This document shows, piece by piece, positions 52,401 through 63,001 of a stretch of DNA of 64,000 nucleotides. Below the pieces are notes generated by a model, which saw only the letters and a list, made by a program, of their open reading frames with translations, did not search any database and was not told where the DNA came from. The stretch's first letter is position 1. Every line of letters begins with the position of its first letter. Location: the NCBI GenBank assembly GCA_023935145.1, contig CM043700.1, positions 31,977,501 to 32,041,500 of the forward strand, written 5' to 3'. Source of the DNA: Bretschneidera sinensis (lineage: Eukaryota > Streptophyta > Magnoliopsida > Brassicales > Akaniaceae). Made by a program: the position numbers and the translations under genes.

Positions 52401-55400
52401 CTCAAAGATCCTAAGTCCTTGATCTCAAATGTTGATGAGAGGGAAGTCTTCAATCGATTCATCTCAAGTATGTCATCTCCAGTGATACTTATATCGTCTA
52501 CATACACAATCAGTATCGCTATCTTCCTATCCTGTGAATGTCTTATAAACATCGTATGATCACTTTGCCCTTGAGTATACCCCTGACTTTTAACAAACTG
52601 AGTGAATTTCTCAAACCAGGCTCTTGGTGACTGTTTTAACCCATATAAGGACTTCTTTAGTTTACACACCTTTTTGCCAAACTTTTCAACAAATCCTAGA
52701 GGTGCGTCCATGTACACTTCTTCCTCCAAGTCTCCATTGAGAAATGCATTTTTTACGTCCAACTGTTGCAGAGACTAGTCACGATTAGCTGCAAGTGACA
52801 AAAGAACTCTCACAGAGTTTAGCTTTGCGACTGGGGCGAATATCTCCAAGTAATCAATGCCATAGGTCTAAGTGAATACCTTGGCAACCAATCGAGCTTT
52901 ATACCATTCTAGAGAGCCATCAGATTTATACTTTACTGTAAACACCCATTTGCACCCTACAATTGTCTTTCCTCTTGGTAGACCAATTAAATCCCACGTG
53001 CCATTTTTTTCAAGAGCTTTCATCTCCTCAAAGACAGCCTCCTTCCACTCAGGAACTTTCAGAGCATCCTGCACAGTATTAGGAATCTCCATACAAGACA
53101 GTTGTGAGGTAAAAGCACAAAAAACAGGTGAGAGGTTTTCATATGACACATATTTGGACAATGGATGCTGGGAGAAAGACCTCACACTCTTCCGGACAGC
53201 AATGGCAAGTTCAGAATCATCGAACTCGGGATTGGAACCAGATTCGGGTTCAGAACTAGAGGACTCAGAATTGGAAGATGAAATGGATTGAACATGAGGT
53301 AAAGGCTTAGTTAGGACATTACCCGAAGGGTTTACGAATTCTGGGCAGTGCAAAGGATTGGAAGACCCTTTCTTTCGAGTTGTCCTCTGTCGCGAGTAGA
53401 CAATGTCAAATGGTACCAACGCTGTGGTTTTCTTTCTTTTTTTTTTCTGTTTCTCCTTTGTTAGTCATTAAAGGATCATGAACATCATAAGAGAGCACTG
53501 TAGGAAAACCTACCTTTTCAGTATCTAAAAAACTCGAATCACTTTCTCTTGGTATAATAAAGCTTAGGTTTTCAGGTTGAATAATCAAAGTTAGAGAAGG
53601 ATCATTTGACGAGTCTTCGTTTGGAAAAATCATGAAACACAGCCGAATCTTTGTTTTGGTTCCCCCCTGAAGATGAGGCATGAAATAGGGATGTAATTCA
53701 AAAAATGTAACATCCATGGTAACAAACATTTTTTTGGAAATGGGTTCAAAACATTTATACACCTTTTGAGTGGAAGCATAACCAACAAACACACATTTTG
53801 TGGCTCGAGGTTCAAGTTTTCCTCAATTATGACTATGAATATGAACAAAAGCAGTACAACCAAATATCTTTAGTGGTAAAGAAGAAGAAAGCCGATTTGT
53901 TGGATAAAACTTATGAAAAACATCAAAAGGTGTTTCAAAGCTTAAAACCTTATTAGGCGTTCTATTTATGAGATATGTAGCACTAAACCTAACTGGGCCA
54001 CAAACCATGAATCAAATAAACCTAACTTAATCTCGTGTGATCATCAATAAAGGTCACAAACCATTTTTTGCAAGAATACGTAGATGTTCTACATGGGCCT
54101 CAGATATCACTATGAATCACAGTAAATGGAGTAGTTAGTTTGTAGGGTTCGGTGGGAAAGGATGCACGATGATGTTTAGCAAACTGACAAACTTCACATT
54201 GAAAAGAAGATGGACTTTTATTCCGAAATAAATTGGGAAACAAGTATTTTAAATACTGAAAACTATGATGGCCTAACCTATAATGACATAACATAATATC
54301 ATTATCTTTGGAAACAGGAACAGAATTTAAGCAAGTATTTTGACTTCGTCTACTCGAGTTAGGTCCATCGTCAAAATAATAGAGTCCATCTTTTTCCTTA
54401 GCATTGCCAATCATCCTCCTCGTGGTCAATTCCTAAAACTCACAACGAGAAGAGTAGAAATTAGCTTGACACTGGTGATCAGAGGTAATTTTACTGACGG
54501 ACAACAAATTGCAAGACAAATTGGGAACGTGGAGCACATCATGGAGGGTTAACAACGAAGTGAGTTTGATAATTCCTATACAAGCAGTTACCGATAGTGA
54601 ACCATATGCAATTTTGACCTTTTTATTGCCTGCACACGGACTATAGGATGAGAACAATTTGGAGCAACCAGTCATATGATCAGTTGCGCCAGAATCAATT
54701 ATCTAAGAATGAACAGAGTTAGGAAAAACACCTAAAAACACAGTAGCAAGAGAGTTACCCTTCTGCACCAAAGAACAAGACGGAGTTAAGGACAGTTTTG
54801 GAGATTGACACAATTTGTACAGGTGCTCTAATTGCTCCTTGGTAAAAGGGACTGCATTTGAGTTGGTAGAAGGCTCCTGAGTCTCTTAAGCAGTGGCTTG
54901 GTAGGCGTAACCGTCACGTTTGGATTTTGGCTTCCAATTTGCAGGTTTACCATGAAGCTTCCAACACGTCTCCTTCGTATGCCACGGTTTTTTGCAATGC
55001 TTTCTTACGCTCGTCATTGTCAAAATCAACACCTCTTGACACGAGCAGAGCTCTCAGGTTCCAGGTTGAAACCAGGTTCGGTGTTGCGCAGCATGATTTT
55101 TCTCCTTGACTCCTCACGTCGAACTTCAGAAAAAACTTCCTGAATAGAGAGGCAATGGCTTCCTGCCAAGAATGCGGCGTCGGACCTCGTCCAAACTCCG
55201 ATTAAAGCCGGCTAAAAACATATAAACCCTGTCGTTTTCCTCTCTTCTTGTGGCAAGCGTGGTCATTCGAATTCTCCCAAACATCATCATTACACTGATC
55301 AAGTTCCTACCATAACTTTACCAATTCGTTGTAATAAGTGGTAACATCGCGATCATCATGCTTGGATTTCCAGAGTCAAGTTCTCAACTCAAAAATTTGA

Positions 55401-58400
55401 GAAGAATTCTCCAGGTCCGAATGAAGATCTCGAACGGCCTCCGAGACATCTTTTGCAGTGGGAAAAATAGGTGAGGTTTTCCAATGGCAGGTTCCATGGA
55501 ATTGATGAGCCAAGCAATAATAAGAGAATTTTTGGACTGCCATTTTTTTAGATTAGGGTCACCAGCAGTAGATTTCGATATTTCGCCAGTCAAAGGCCCC
55601 ATTTTGCCTCTGCCATCGATCTCCAATTTTACGGACTGAGCAAACTCTAGATAGTTGTGCCCATTGAGTTTTGTAACCGTGAGATAAAGGGCTGAATTCT
55701 GGGAATAGTAATCGACAGATACAGGCTTGGGAGGAATAGTGGGATTAGGCGAAATGGTTTCGGAAGTACCGGAAGAGACGGTAGGATTTCTTTGGGCGCC
55801 GGTCATCGCCGACTTATACGACATCATCGGAAGAAAGAACAAAATAGAAAAAGAGCACGAGGCTTTGATACCATGAAGGCTTTTTGAGAAGAAGAATAAT
55901 CATTCTTATTGAATTTCAAGAGAGACGATTACAAGATAAATAGTAAAGGAAGTACACCAAATTAAGAAGGCCACCAAATTAGGAAGGCCACAAAATCAGC
56001 AAATCAAATCAACAGATCTCTAGGCTAGAAAACAGGAAACAGAAACTACTAGAATCTGAAATAGTAATTTCAGATTTTATTTGCAAAAAATAGACTTTTC
56101 TATTTTATTCCCTAGAAATCCGACACAAGGTCTAGATGAAAAGTTACAAGATGATAGACAAACTTTTGGTGTACCTTTCTGAGTGGAAAGGGAAGTCAAG
56201 GAAGATATCTGGCTTGTTGCTTTATACTGTAAGACCTCATCATACTCATCTTTGGAAACCATCAAAGAAGTTGAAGGCACGGATTTTGAGGTAAGTCTAT
56301 ACTTAATGGAATCAGAAGTCATATCATTAGCAACCATGGGATTACCAACTAACTTCCAACACGTCTCCCGGGTATACCCGGAACGATGACAATACGTACA
56401 TTGACGAAGTGAGCCTCGACTACGACCAACTAACTTCCAACATGTCTCTCGAGTATGACCGAAACGATGGCAGTACGTACATTGACGAACAAAATTACCA
56501 CCACGACTAAATGAAGTTCTAATATGAGAACTTGGATGAGGAGACGCACCGAAAACAATCTTGGACTCCATAGTGATTTATTAAAAAAAAGATAATACAA
56601 AAAAAATTCCTCCACATGGAAGACAAGGTTAAGAGGAAAGATAGATGAACAATTTTTTTGAACTGAGGTGTTTTTTACTGCCTCTCTTTTTTTTTTTTTT
56701 TTCGTACGAATCTATTTATCAAACTTTCTTTACTACCTATGAATAGTACCTAAAAGTAGTGCCGATGAACAGTGTCTGATGAACAATACCGATGATCTTT
56801 TTTTTTTTAAGAAAAAAAAATTATTCAGGATCCCAAGAGAGATCTTTCTCTGATACTACGTTGAAAAACAATAATTGAAAAGAATTATCTGTCTTATTGA
56901 TTGAATGAAAAGAATACAATTTACCCAATATATAGACTTATAAATACCAAGTCTAAAAGAAATAGGACACAACAATTAGATAAGATATACATGATCCAAG
57001 CCTACTAAGACACTCATTAATAATCCTATTAGGACTCTCAACAATAGAAAAAACCTTCCTCATCACTTTAGTAGCTCTAATTCCACTCCAAGCCCAAATC
57101 TCACTATGAACGGAGCCAACCATAACCCAAATTAACCCTACCACGCAAAGTGTCATCTCCAAAAGCTGACTAGAAAAGGAACATCCCAATATAAGGTGAT
57201 TAACATTCTTGACCTCTTCCGTACAAAGATAGCACCGGTTGACAATCACTTGGCCTCTCTTTTGCAAATTATCAATGGACAAAATCCATTCCCAAGAAGA
57301 GAAACAAAGTTGCATAAGAGTGCTCGATTTCCAAGAAAAGTCCAATCTACCTTCCATGAGAAGCTTATCAAAAGGACTCAAAATCTCTCCCCTTATTCAA
57401 CACCCATATACGCCTATCTTCACAATGCAAATCAAGTGTCACTTGGTAAATGAATTCAAAGAAATTCCCTACACTTTCAAGTTCCCAAACATGCACATTC
57501 CGGATAAAAGGAATATCCCAAGTGATGACAACATTGATGGATGAAGCACATAAATTAATCAAAGCATCTTTCTCACGCACTATCGCATAAACACCCAGAA
57601 AGCACTCCCGCAAAGCAACATCTCCACACCAAACATCATGCCAAAGACGAATAGAACGGCCATAGCCCACCTCAAACATCACAAAAGGTAAGAAAGAATC
57701 TCATCCTTTCCTAATCCATTTCCAAACCATACTCCATAAGCCCCTGTAACCTCTTTTTAAATAATTTTTTAGGCAAAAATCTCTCCATTATTTATGAAGA
57801 AAATTTTGGATCACCAATTTTGGGGATCCGGTGCTAAGGTGCCACAAATCAGAACGTAGGATTTTGGTCATAGTTCCAAGAGGGGTATATGGATCGTGGT
57901 AACCACGGGTTAAAAAAAGGAAACAACATAAGAAACAAGAAATTTTAAAATATAAAAGGTGTAAGAGGGGGTTTGTACATGTAACCGGAATACAAATGAA
58001 AGGTCACTTGGTTTAAGGTGTTCCTGCAAAATGAGCATCATGACAACTGAGATCAGAACCTGAAAAAATATGTAAATTTTAAGTTGCATATATTAAATCA
58101 ACTACTTCTGTATAGATAATTGTGATTAAACCAGATGCAAAAGCTTCAATGTCACCAATAATAACCAGAAATATAAATTCTGGAACCTCATTGATGGTTA
58201 ATGTCTTATCTTTCACACAGAAGGGTCTAAATTCCAGAGAAAGGTGGATTTTCTTGACTACCAACATGATAAATTTAGTAAAATCGAAATCTTGATGCTA
58301 TTTTAGTGCATTATCCAGAAACCTGATCCCGATATTTGAGGAGATATGACACCACATAGAGCTGAATTGTGAAACTGGTGCAGCTCACACAACAGTCAAG

Positions 58401-60478
58401 TTGAGCAAGTATTCTTATTATTGTGTCCATCATGCACTCAGATGAAGCATTCAGGGAGTGTAAAAGTATTTAAAGTACCAACTGCTGAACCTATTGAGAC
58501 TTTGATTTTTTTGGGGACAATATTTGGAAAAATGGATCATTCAAAAAAAACATGAGGAAATAACATGAACACCATTCTATCCACAGCCAAATAGAATGTT
58601 TGCAAGATAGTGTAGCACAAATACCTGACTAAGAAGAATTTCATTCAACTCGCTCATGGAAGGAGTTTTCTCAACAGCATGAACCTGAAACCACAGTTAC
58701 CGGGTTTTAATAACACCCACAGGAAGGAGCACGCACATAAAGCAGATAAACAAACCACAAAAATGCATTATTGCTCAAATGATCTCATGTATGAATCCAA
58801 CTCTCTTCAAAGTGCAAATACCTTTCTTTTCATTGATAAAGAAATATCATTCTTAACTATTAATCGAATATTTATGTAAATATGTAATATGCAATGGGTT
58901 CAAAATGTAGAATAATGCTACAGCTTTCTATAGCAGTCAGAGTGAGTAGGCATATCAGGTAAGTAATTCAGATTCAGCTGAATTTGCCAATTTGCGAAAA
59001 TAGGTCCACGTCCCTTAAAGGAGACTTGCACTATTAAGTGATATTAAAGACCATGTGAAACTACCTGAATCACATGTTAGAGACCACCTGAAAAACAACT
59101 AGTCAGTCAGCTTGTATCATTTGGCATAACTTTCTCAGAAATTCTTCCCAGAACTCCCATTCTTAGGGCTTGATCACACTGAGTGATTTAAATATAAGCA
59201 GGCTTCAATCTTAAAAAATGAATCTCAACTCCATTCAAGTTTTCAAACTTTGAAAAAGATGTTTCATGAGTGAGTAAACTAGAAACTTAACAAACTTAAC
59301 TTTATAGTTACATCCTATGAATCCACAATAGCTTTAATTCCAAGAAGGAACAAATTAGAATAACCACCGGGGTGATTCAGAACACACACACTGATGAACT
59401 AATAACAATGAGAAACAAATACTAATCAGGTATGAACTCAACCTCCATGCCTCCAGGGAAGCAAAATGAAAGAAGATCCTTGTATGTAAGTGGCAGCTGT
59501 TTTTCAGGAGGGTACACAAATAAGACCTGAAAGTAGAAAACAGAAAATCATATCCAATGCTGACTGCTGAAAACACTCCTAAATGTCCAAAAACAGGTAA
59601 ATTCAACATATTCTAACAGCAATCCCCACCTGAGGTTCAAGATTGGGTTCCACACGAGCATGATTATGACCACAAAGTGCACTTCGTAATTTTCCAGAAC
59701 CTTCAGACTTCCTGGCAATATACTGTCTTTGAAGTGCCTGAATATCACAATTAGGGTGAAGTCCAACCACTACCATGCTCTCAAAAAGCCTTGATGGCTC
59801 TTTCAAGGACCTATGATCCTGCACACTCGAATAACACACGTTATAGAAACATTATGACTAAAACCACTTCAGTTAACATGTTATGAGAAAAAAGGATGTA
59901 ACAAAAAAAAGTGCAATTGAAGACATCAAGCATCATATGATTTCTAATTAACAAAATAATTAGAAGGCAGTGTCAGACTTCAAGAAGCAACCACTTCAGT
60001 TCTTTTCTTTTTGATGGGGTGGGGGGTCAATCTACTTCATTCTAAGAGAAGCATTAGATGCTGGACAGACTACCAGATTACCAGAACAAGATGCTAAAAG
60101 ATATAAATAATGCTCATCCTGTAAACAAAAGAGTGGCATTATTATAAGGAGGTACACTTGAATCAAATAGCATACCAAGTACTGCAACTGAAAGCTTGCC
60201 CATTGACGCTTTTGGCTAGTTAGAACTTCTGGATTGTAAGTTCCCCTTCTCACTTCAGGAGATTGTGAGAAGCCTTTTACCACTTTTGTAACCTGACGTT
60301 GTAGTCTTTGAAGTTGGCTACCACTATTATCATCCTTAGATGAAAAGACCACTGATGGCCGTGGCGAACGAACAGCAGTGGCGGCAGCGGCAACAGCCCT
60401 TGCAACATCTTCTGTAGTCTGCATGAAGAATGAAGCACCCCAACTTGGGCTACCGGTGTCCTCCTCATTCTTAGCCAT
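37447..60478 (-). CDS. DENN (AEX-3) domain protein, 18 coding exons
   Basis: DENN proteins act as exchange factors for Rab GTPases in vesicle traffic. Exons: 60176-60478, 59630-59818, 59443-59526, 58625-58684, 57979-58023, 47205-47404, 45681-46133, 44702-44828, 44402-44599, 44186-44275, 43656-43718, 43020-43094, 42852-42902, 42454-42531, 40579-40713, 39747-39854, 38063-38128 and 37447-37515. Phases agree throughout, giving 797 residues. The start [14 protein letters not shown] follows a spliced leader. The upstream DENN part is at about 110-290 ([40 protein letters not shown]). An acidic variable loop follows at about 294-485, then the core DENN at about 488-650 ([49 protein letters not shown]) and the downstream DENN at about 690-797. 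It resembles the small plant DENN family of Arabidopsis (from memory). Intron 5 is 10.6 kb and filled with nested transposons, yet no exon is damaged. Confidence 0.93.
39044..39274 (+). mobile_element. LINE 3' end with poly-A tail in DENN intron
   Basis: The plus strand reads [20 protein letters not shown] and ends in KKNFL-stop at 39163, the usual C-terminal end of plant L1-type LINE ORF2. An untranslated tail ending in a run of A (39265-39274) follows. This is a 5'-truncated insertion, antisense to the DENN gene, in the intron between exons at 39747 and 38128. Confidence 0.75.
39275..39604. mobile_element. MITE, Tourist/Harbinger-like, in DENN intron
   Basis: The left end ggctatgattggtagagagg is roughly inverted at the right end (reverse complement agactctgatttgtaaagaa), and purine-rich inner arms (gggaggaaggaag) are mirrored by cctcccacttttcttc. 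Length is about 325 bp with no coding. Flanking tta and cta could be a worn 3-bp target duplication. It directly abuts the LINE tail. Confidence 0.5.
41903..41995. repeat. Tandem duplication, about 37-41 bp unit
   Basis: The unit aaagaatgatgagcacaaga plus gtttttgcttata and a poly-A stretch occurs twice, with a truncated third copy (starts at 41903, 41940 and 41981). It lies in a DENN intron. Confidence 0.85.
43239..43392. mobile_element. Stowaway-type MITE in DENN intron
   Basis: A 154-bp block with terminal inverted repeats: ccccctctgtctcattttct at the left, and a right end whose reverse complement is ctccccctctccaatttctt. Both continue into ttggcccc/ttgtcccc. It is flanked by TA on both sides, the Tc1/mariner target duplication. 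These are the classic Stowaway 'ctccctccgtccc' ends. It lies in the intron between the exons at 43656 and 43094. Confidence 0.85.
45105..45360 (-). mobile_element. LINE 3' tail fragment in DENN intron
   Basis: On the minus strand the sequence ggtgcctttttatacaattc followed by ttacctattagaaaaaa has the look of the 3' untranslated tail of plant L1 elements, with a worn poly-A end. The coding part is not recognisable. Low to moderate certainty. Confidence 0.4.
48034..48150 (-). mobile_element. LINE, downstream half (split by copia A)
   Basis: The minus strand from 48150 reads [20 protein letters not shown] and ends at a TGA at 48034-48036, the C-terminal end of L1-type ORF2. Its reading frame continues exactly from the part at 57044 if copia A and one copy of its target duplication are removed. 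The untranslated tail probably runs on to about 47850. Confidence 0.8.
48334..51306 (-). pseudogene. Copia A protease, integrase, RT and RNase H
   Basis: Reading from 51336 down: a protease region [16 protein letters not shown], where the active-site DSG has become DSV; pre-integrase [16 protein letters not shown]; integrase ([36 protein letters not shown]); integrase tail [17 protein letters not shown] ([52 protein letters not shown]); and RNase H start ([20 protein letters not shown]). The YVDD box is in a broken stretch at about 49226-49400. Many stops and shifts make it non-functional. Confidence 0.8.
51528..54720 (-). pseudogene. Copia B protease, integrase, RT and RNase H
   Basis: The protease keeps its [10 protein letters not shown] active site (about 54690), but the codon two before the first Ile is TAG where TGG is usual. 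Pre-integrase [17 protein letters not shown] and [11 protein letters not shown] lie at 54429-54100. The integrase continues to about 53860 with breaks, and its tail is [17 protein letters not shown] is at about 53070-52280 with [54 protein letters not shown] and [10 protein letters not shown]. RNase H runs to 51528 with [29 protein letters not shown] and [12 protein letters not shown] and RNase H are nearly complete, but several stops remain. Confidence 0.85.
55384..55842 (-). pseudogene. Copia B gag
   Basis: Starting near 55842 close to the primer site, the frame carries the RE1-type gag pattern [36 protein letters not shown] and [20 protein letters not shown], then shifts frame at about 55470 (after GKPHLFFP). 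A zinc-knuckle region further down (55380-54720) is not clearly readable. This is a gag of ordinary type with a disabling frameshift. Confidence 0.8.
56077..56571 (-). pseudogene. Copia A gag remnant with duplicated zinc knuckle
   Basis: A short frame starts at 56571 ([15 protein letters not shown]). It contains two copies of a CCHC zinc knuckle, [14 protein letters not shown] and [14 protein letters not shown], each followed by WKLVG and separated by about 13 residues; the spacing C-x2-C-x4-H-x4-C is kept in the first, and His is Tyr in the second. The capsid-like gag core normally found before the knuckle is missing: only about 290 bp of poly-T-rich sequence separate it from the LTR. From about 56125 down the frame runs into element B. 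Confidence 0.75.
57044..57748 (-). mobile_element. LINE ORF2 C-terminal half (split by copia A)
   Basis: Minus-strand pieces: [20 protein letters not shown] and [10 protein letters not shown] (57682-57368), then the zinc-binding RT-associated domain [19 protein letters not shown] with [18 protein letters not shown] (57381-57044), ending KVMRKVFS at the copia A insertion point. A TGA replaces the usual Trp just before DSFLPFV. It is an L1-type LINE, 5'-truncated, in the same orientation as the DENN gene. Confidence 0.8.
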
Positions 60479-61760
60479 CTTAAACTTTCCTCTACTGCTG
60501 AAACATGAAATATAGCCAGTAAGCCAACTCTAATAAGATAAACAATTAACAAGAAAATACAGCTCTCATCTAATATTTATGTCTTCAAAAAAAGAAAATA
60601 CAAAGAGACAAAACCATTTATTTTGGTATAAGCAGAAGTGAAACTGAGCTCAGATGCAACCCTGCGCACTTCATAACTATTTGCAAAACTGAAACATAGA
60701 ACATAGCATATACACCAAGAGTTCAATGTTTCTCAGATGCAACCCTGCGCACTTCATAACTATTTGCAAAACTGAAACATAGAACATAGCATATACACCA
60801 GAGTTCAATGTTTCTCGGTACAAAGACGCGAAGAGGGAGAGAGTTCAATGTTTCTTAGACACCAAAGAAACACCAAGCAGATATCAGCTACCATTCTCTG
60901 TCTACTTCACCCTGTAACCTCATGCAAATATCAGGTAGCGTGTTTTCAATATAGCATCATAAGGCTTAAACATCACTACATCCTCAATGCTTCTCTACTT
61001 CACCATGTATTCAGAAACATGATTGATCAATAAGCCCTACTGCCCTAGTTTGCCCTGAGGCAAAGTTTTTCACTTTTTAAAGTACCAAAATTCAAGTTTA
61101 TTTACTTCCAGCGCTAAACGAGAGAATTTCTTTTTCTTTTTCTCTTTTAATTTACTGAAGATCTAATTAATCCAGTAATCAACACAGAAACTTCATGAAC
61201 TAGTTTAAAAAAAAAACAACTTTTTGGCTCAAACAGCTTATAGAAATTAGTTCTTTTTCTGGAATTTTATCATCATTCAGTTACTTCCCATATATTAAAC
61301 TTTTTCAGTTACACAAGCTTCAACGAAAAAACATACTGCAAAAAAGGAAACTACAACCGAAGTAGACAAATTTACATATGATTTCCAACAAATCATCGTG
61401 TTCAAGCATAAAACACCAATCACCAATCAAAAAACAGGAATACTACAAACAAGTTGAAAAGTTCTAAAAAGGAAAATCAAAATCCTAAGTTTAGAGATTA
61501 ACATGTGAACTCAATATTAGAACCAAACGAAAAATTAACAAAATTAAACATCAAAAGTAATTCATCGCGAACAAATAAAATTCTTATCATAAAACCACCA
61601 AATAAAAATACTTACCTTCACACACAGACAATTTGAGAGAGAGAGAGAGAGAGAGGTCAGGCGGCCATAAAGAAGAAAGCTGTGCTTCTCCAAAAAGGTT
61701 CGTTTTCTAGGAGAAAAGCCCAGAGACAGACAAACGAAGAGAGACGGATTATCTTGTTAA
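60479..61760 (-). other. DENN 5' leader exons and leader intron
   Basis: A donor gtaag (minus) at 61616-61612 follows a leader exon at about 61617-61740 that contains a (GA)n run (61635-61655). The acceptor ...tttcagcag lies about 20 bp upstream of the ATG at 60478. The roughly 1.1-kb leader intron also carries an 83-bp tandem duplication. A long first intron in the 5' UTR often boosts expression in plants; that role is inferred here. Confidence 0.6.
60649..60813. repeat. 83-bp tandem duplication in DENN leader intron
   Basis: Two nearly identical copies start ctcagatgcaaccctgcgca at 60649 and 60732 and continue through ...gagttcaatgtttct. A third partial copy of the unit end (gagttcaatgtttctta) occurs at about 60841. 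Confidence 0.95.
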
Positions 61761-63001
61761 ATTAATTAATCCGTTAATTAATGGAGGTTTTTAAAATAAG
61801 AAAAAGAAAATTTAAGAGAGCAAAAATAGAATTAAACCCTCCTCGTGTGCGTCGTCGAAGGATGATTTTAAAAAAGCCGCAAAAAGAATAACATACAACG
61901 AGACGGTCAGTTTCTTCTTCTTCGTCTTGTTCTGTAATGCCCCATGTGTACACGCCTCAACAGATTAGATTGAAGTGTTTTAATGTTTGGTGAAAATTTA
62001 CAAAGCATCGAATGACCCACTTTTTAATTTCAATCAATCTAGCAGATTAATTATTCGTTATTATTATAAATTCTTTTCACCGAGATAAATAATTACGGAG
62101 TACTTTCCTTTGCAAAACGGCATGTTTCCTCTGATACTTGATGGCGCGCAGTGCGCCACTCTTCGATATGGACGAAGGAGAGTTTCTTAGGTATAACTGC
62201 AAGCACCATATACATGTGTTGCTTTTGTTTTAATATCGACACGTGGCATACATCGAAAGGGTGAGTGGCATCTTGGTCCCACTTGGGCGGTGAAAATTGT
62301 TTCAGACAGGAAGTTGGTGTTAGGACTTTTGGTCAAAAGATGCCCAAGTAGCGAAATTAGGCTTTTCATTTAAAAAGATAAAGAGAGTATTTAGTTGGGA
62401 ACTAGGGGAAACAATGTGGTATCATTAGAGTAGCAAGGCGTGATCCCTTTTGGGCCTTTCCTACTCGTGCTAATAGAAAGGGCAACATCAAGGGATTAAA
62501 GGGCCAACTCTACGCTTGATGAGCCATTGTTATCGTATCATTGCCTGGGACAGTAAGATAAGGTTCCTGTCTGACTTGAAAGATATCTATTTGACTCTTC
62601 AAATATCAAGTTTTCCATGATCCAGCATGGGATATCCTCATGGTAGTTAGCAATATGTGCAATTTATAATGCTAGAAAATTGATACTGTAAATTGCAAAT
62701 TCATCTCTAAATTTTAGTTTTAATTGCAATTTATTTTTCTAGTTTGCAACTCGGATAATTAGGTTTTTGCCATTAAACCCAGATCAATTTTTGGTTACCT
62801 CAGTTACGATCTTTTTCATACTCCATTTCTTTCTCTCTTCCTCTCTCAATTGCATCAGCTCATCATCCCTTAATTCAACATTCACAAAATAAATTTTTAA
62901 ATTTAACACAAATCCACAAATATCTTTATTTCTATTTCTATATACGCCCGATTTCTTCATCGATTCATCAGCAAAGATACTCCTATAACCCACAAACCCA
63001 T
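61761..63001. other. DENN promoter region and intergenic DNA
   Basis: No coding signal on either strand. The first 200 bp are probably the DENN promoter; the rest is moderately AT-rich single-copy-looking DNA up to the gypsy LTR. Confidence 0.5.

Larger units (their letters stand above)
51307..56125 (-). mobile_element. Copia element B, nested in copia A
   Basis: LTRs lie at 51307-51541 (235 bp) and 55874-56125 (252 bp; the extra 17 bp is a local tandem duplication of accaaatta(a/g)gaaggcc). The target duplication is CAAGA at 51302-51306 and CAAGG at 56126-56130, one mismatch. The primer site, minus TGGTATCAAAGCC, is at 55873-55861, directly inside the LTR. The polypurine tract is a run of 12 G on the minus strand (51542-51553). 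The LTRs differ by only about nine substitutions by eye (about 4%), so it is younger than its host, element A. Removing it joins the gag end of A (...SSRP) to WILDS of A's protease in frame. Confidence 0.93.
48151..57043 (-). mobile_element. Copia element A (8.9 kb including nested element B)
   Basis: LTRs lie at 48151-48333 and 56859-57043 (183 and 185 bp). On the minus strand they begin tgttgagagtcc. A perfect 5-bp target duplication ATAGA flanks them (48146-48150 and 57044-57048). The primer site, minus TAGTATCAGAGA, is at 56858-56847, a worn TGGTATCAGAGC. A polypurine tract (minus ctccaacttgtggagag) lies just before the left LTR. By eye the LTRs differ at about 12% of positions, so it is an old insertion. 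Without element B its length would be about 4.1 kb. It sits inside a LINE within DENN intron 5. Confidence 0.92.

Noticed and set aside
52872..53291. Plus-strand 139-codon frame with a Ser/Glu-rich end
   Set aside because: It is the antisense of copia B RT and linker coding sequence, which explains it fully.
58081..58267. 62-codon minus frame between DENN exons 4 and 5
   Set aside because: It is not joined by usable splice sites to the DENN exons and has no family resemblance; treated as intron.
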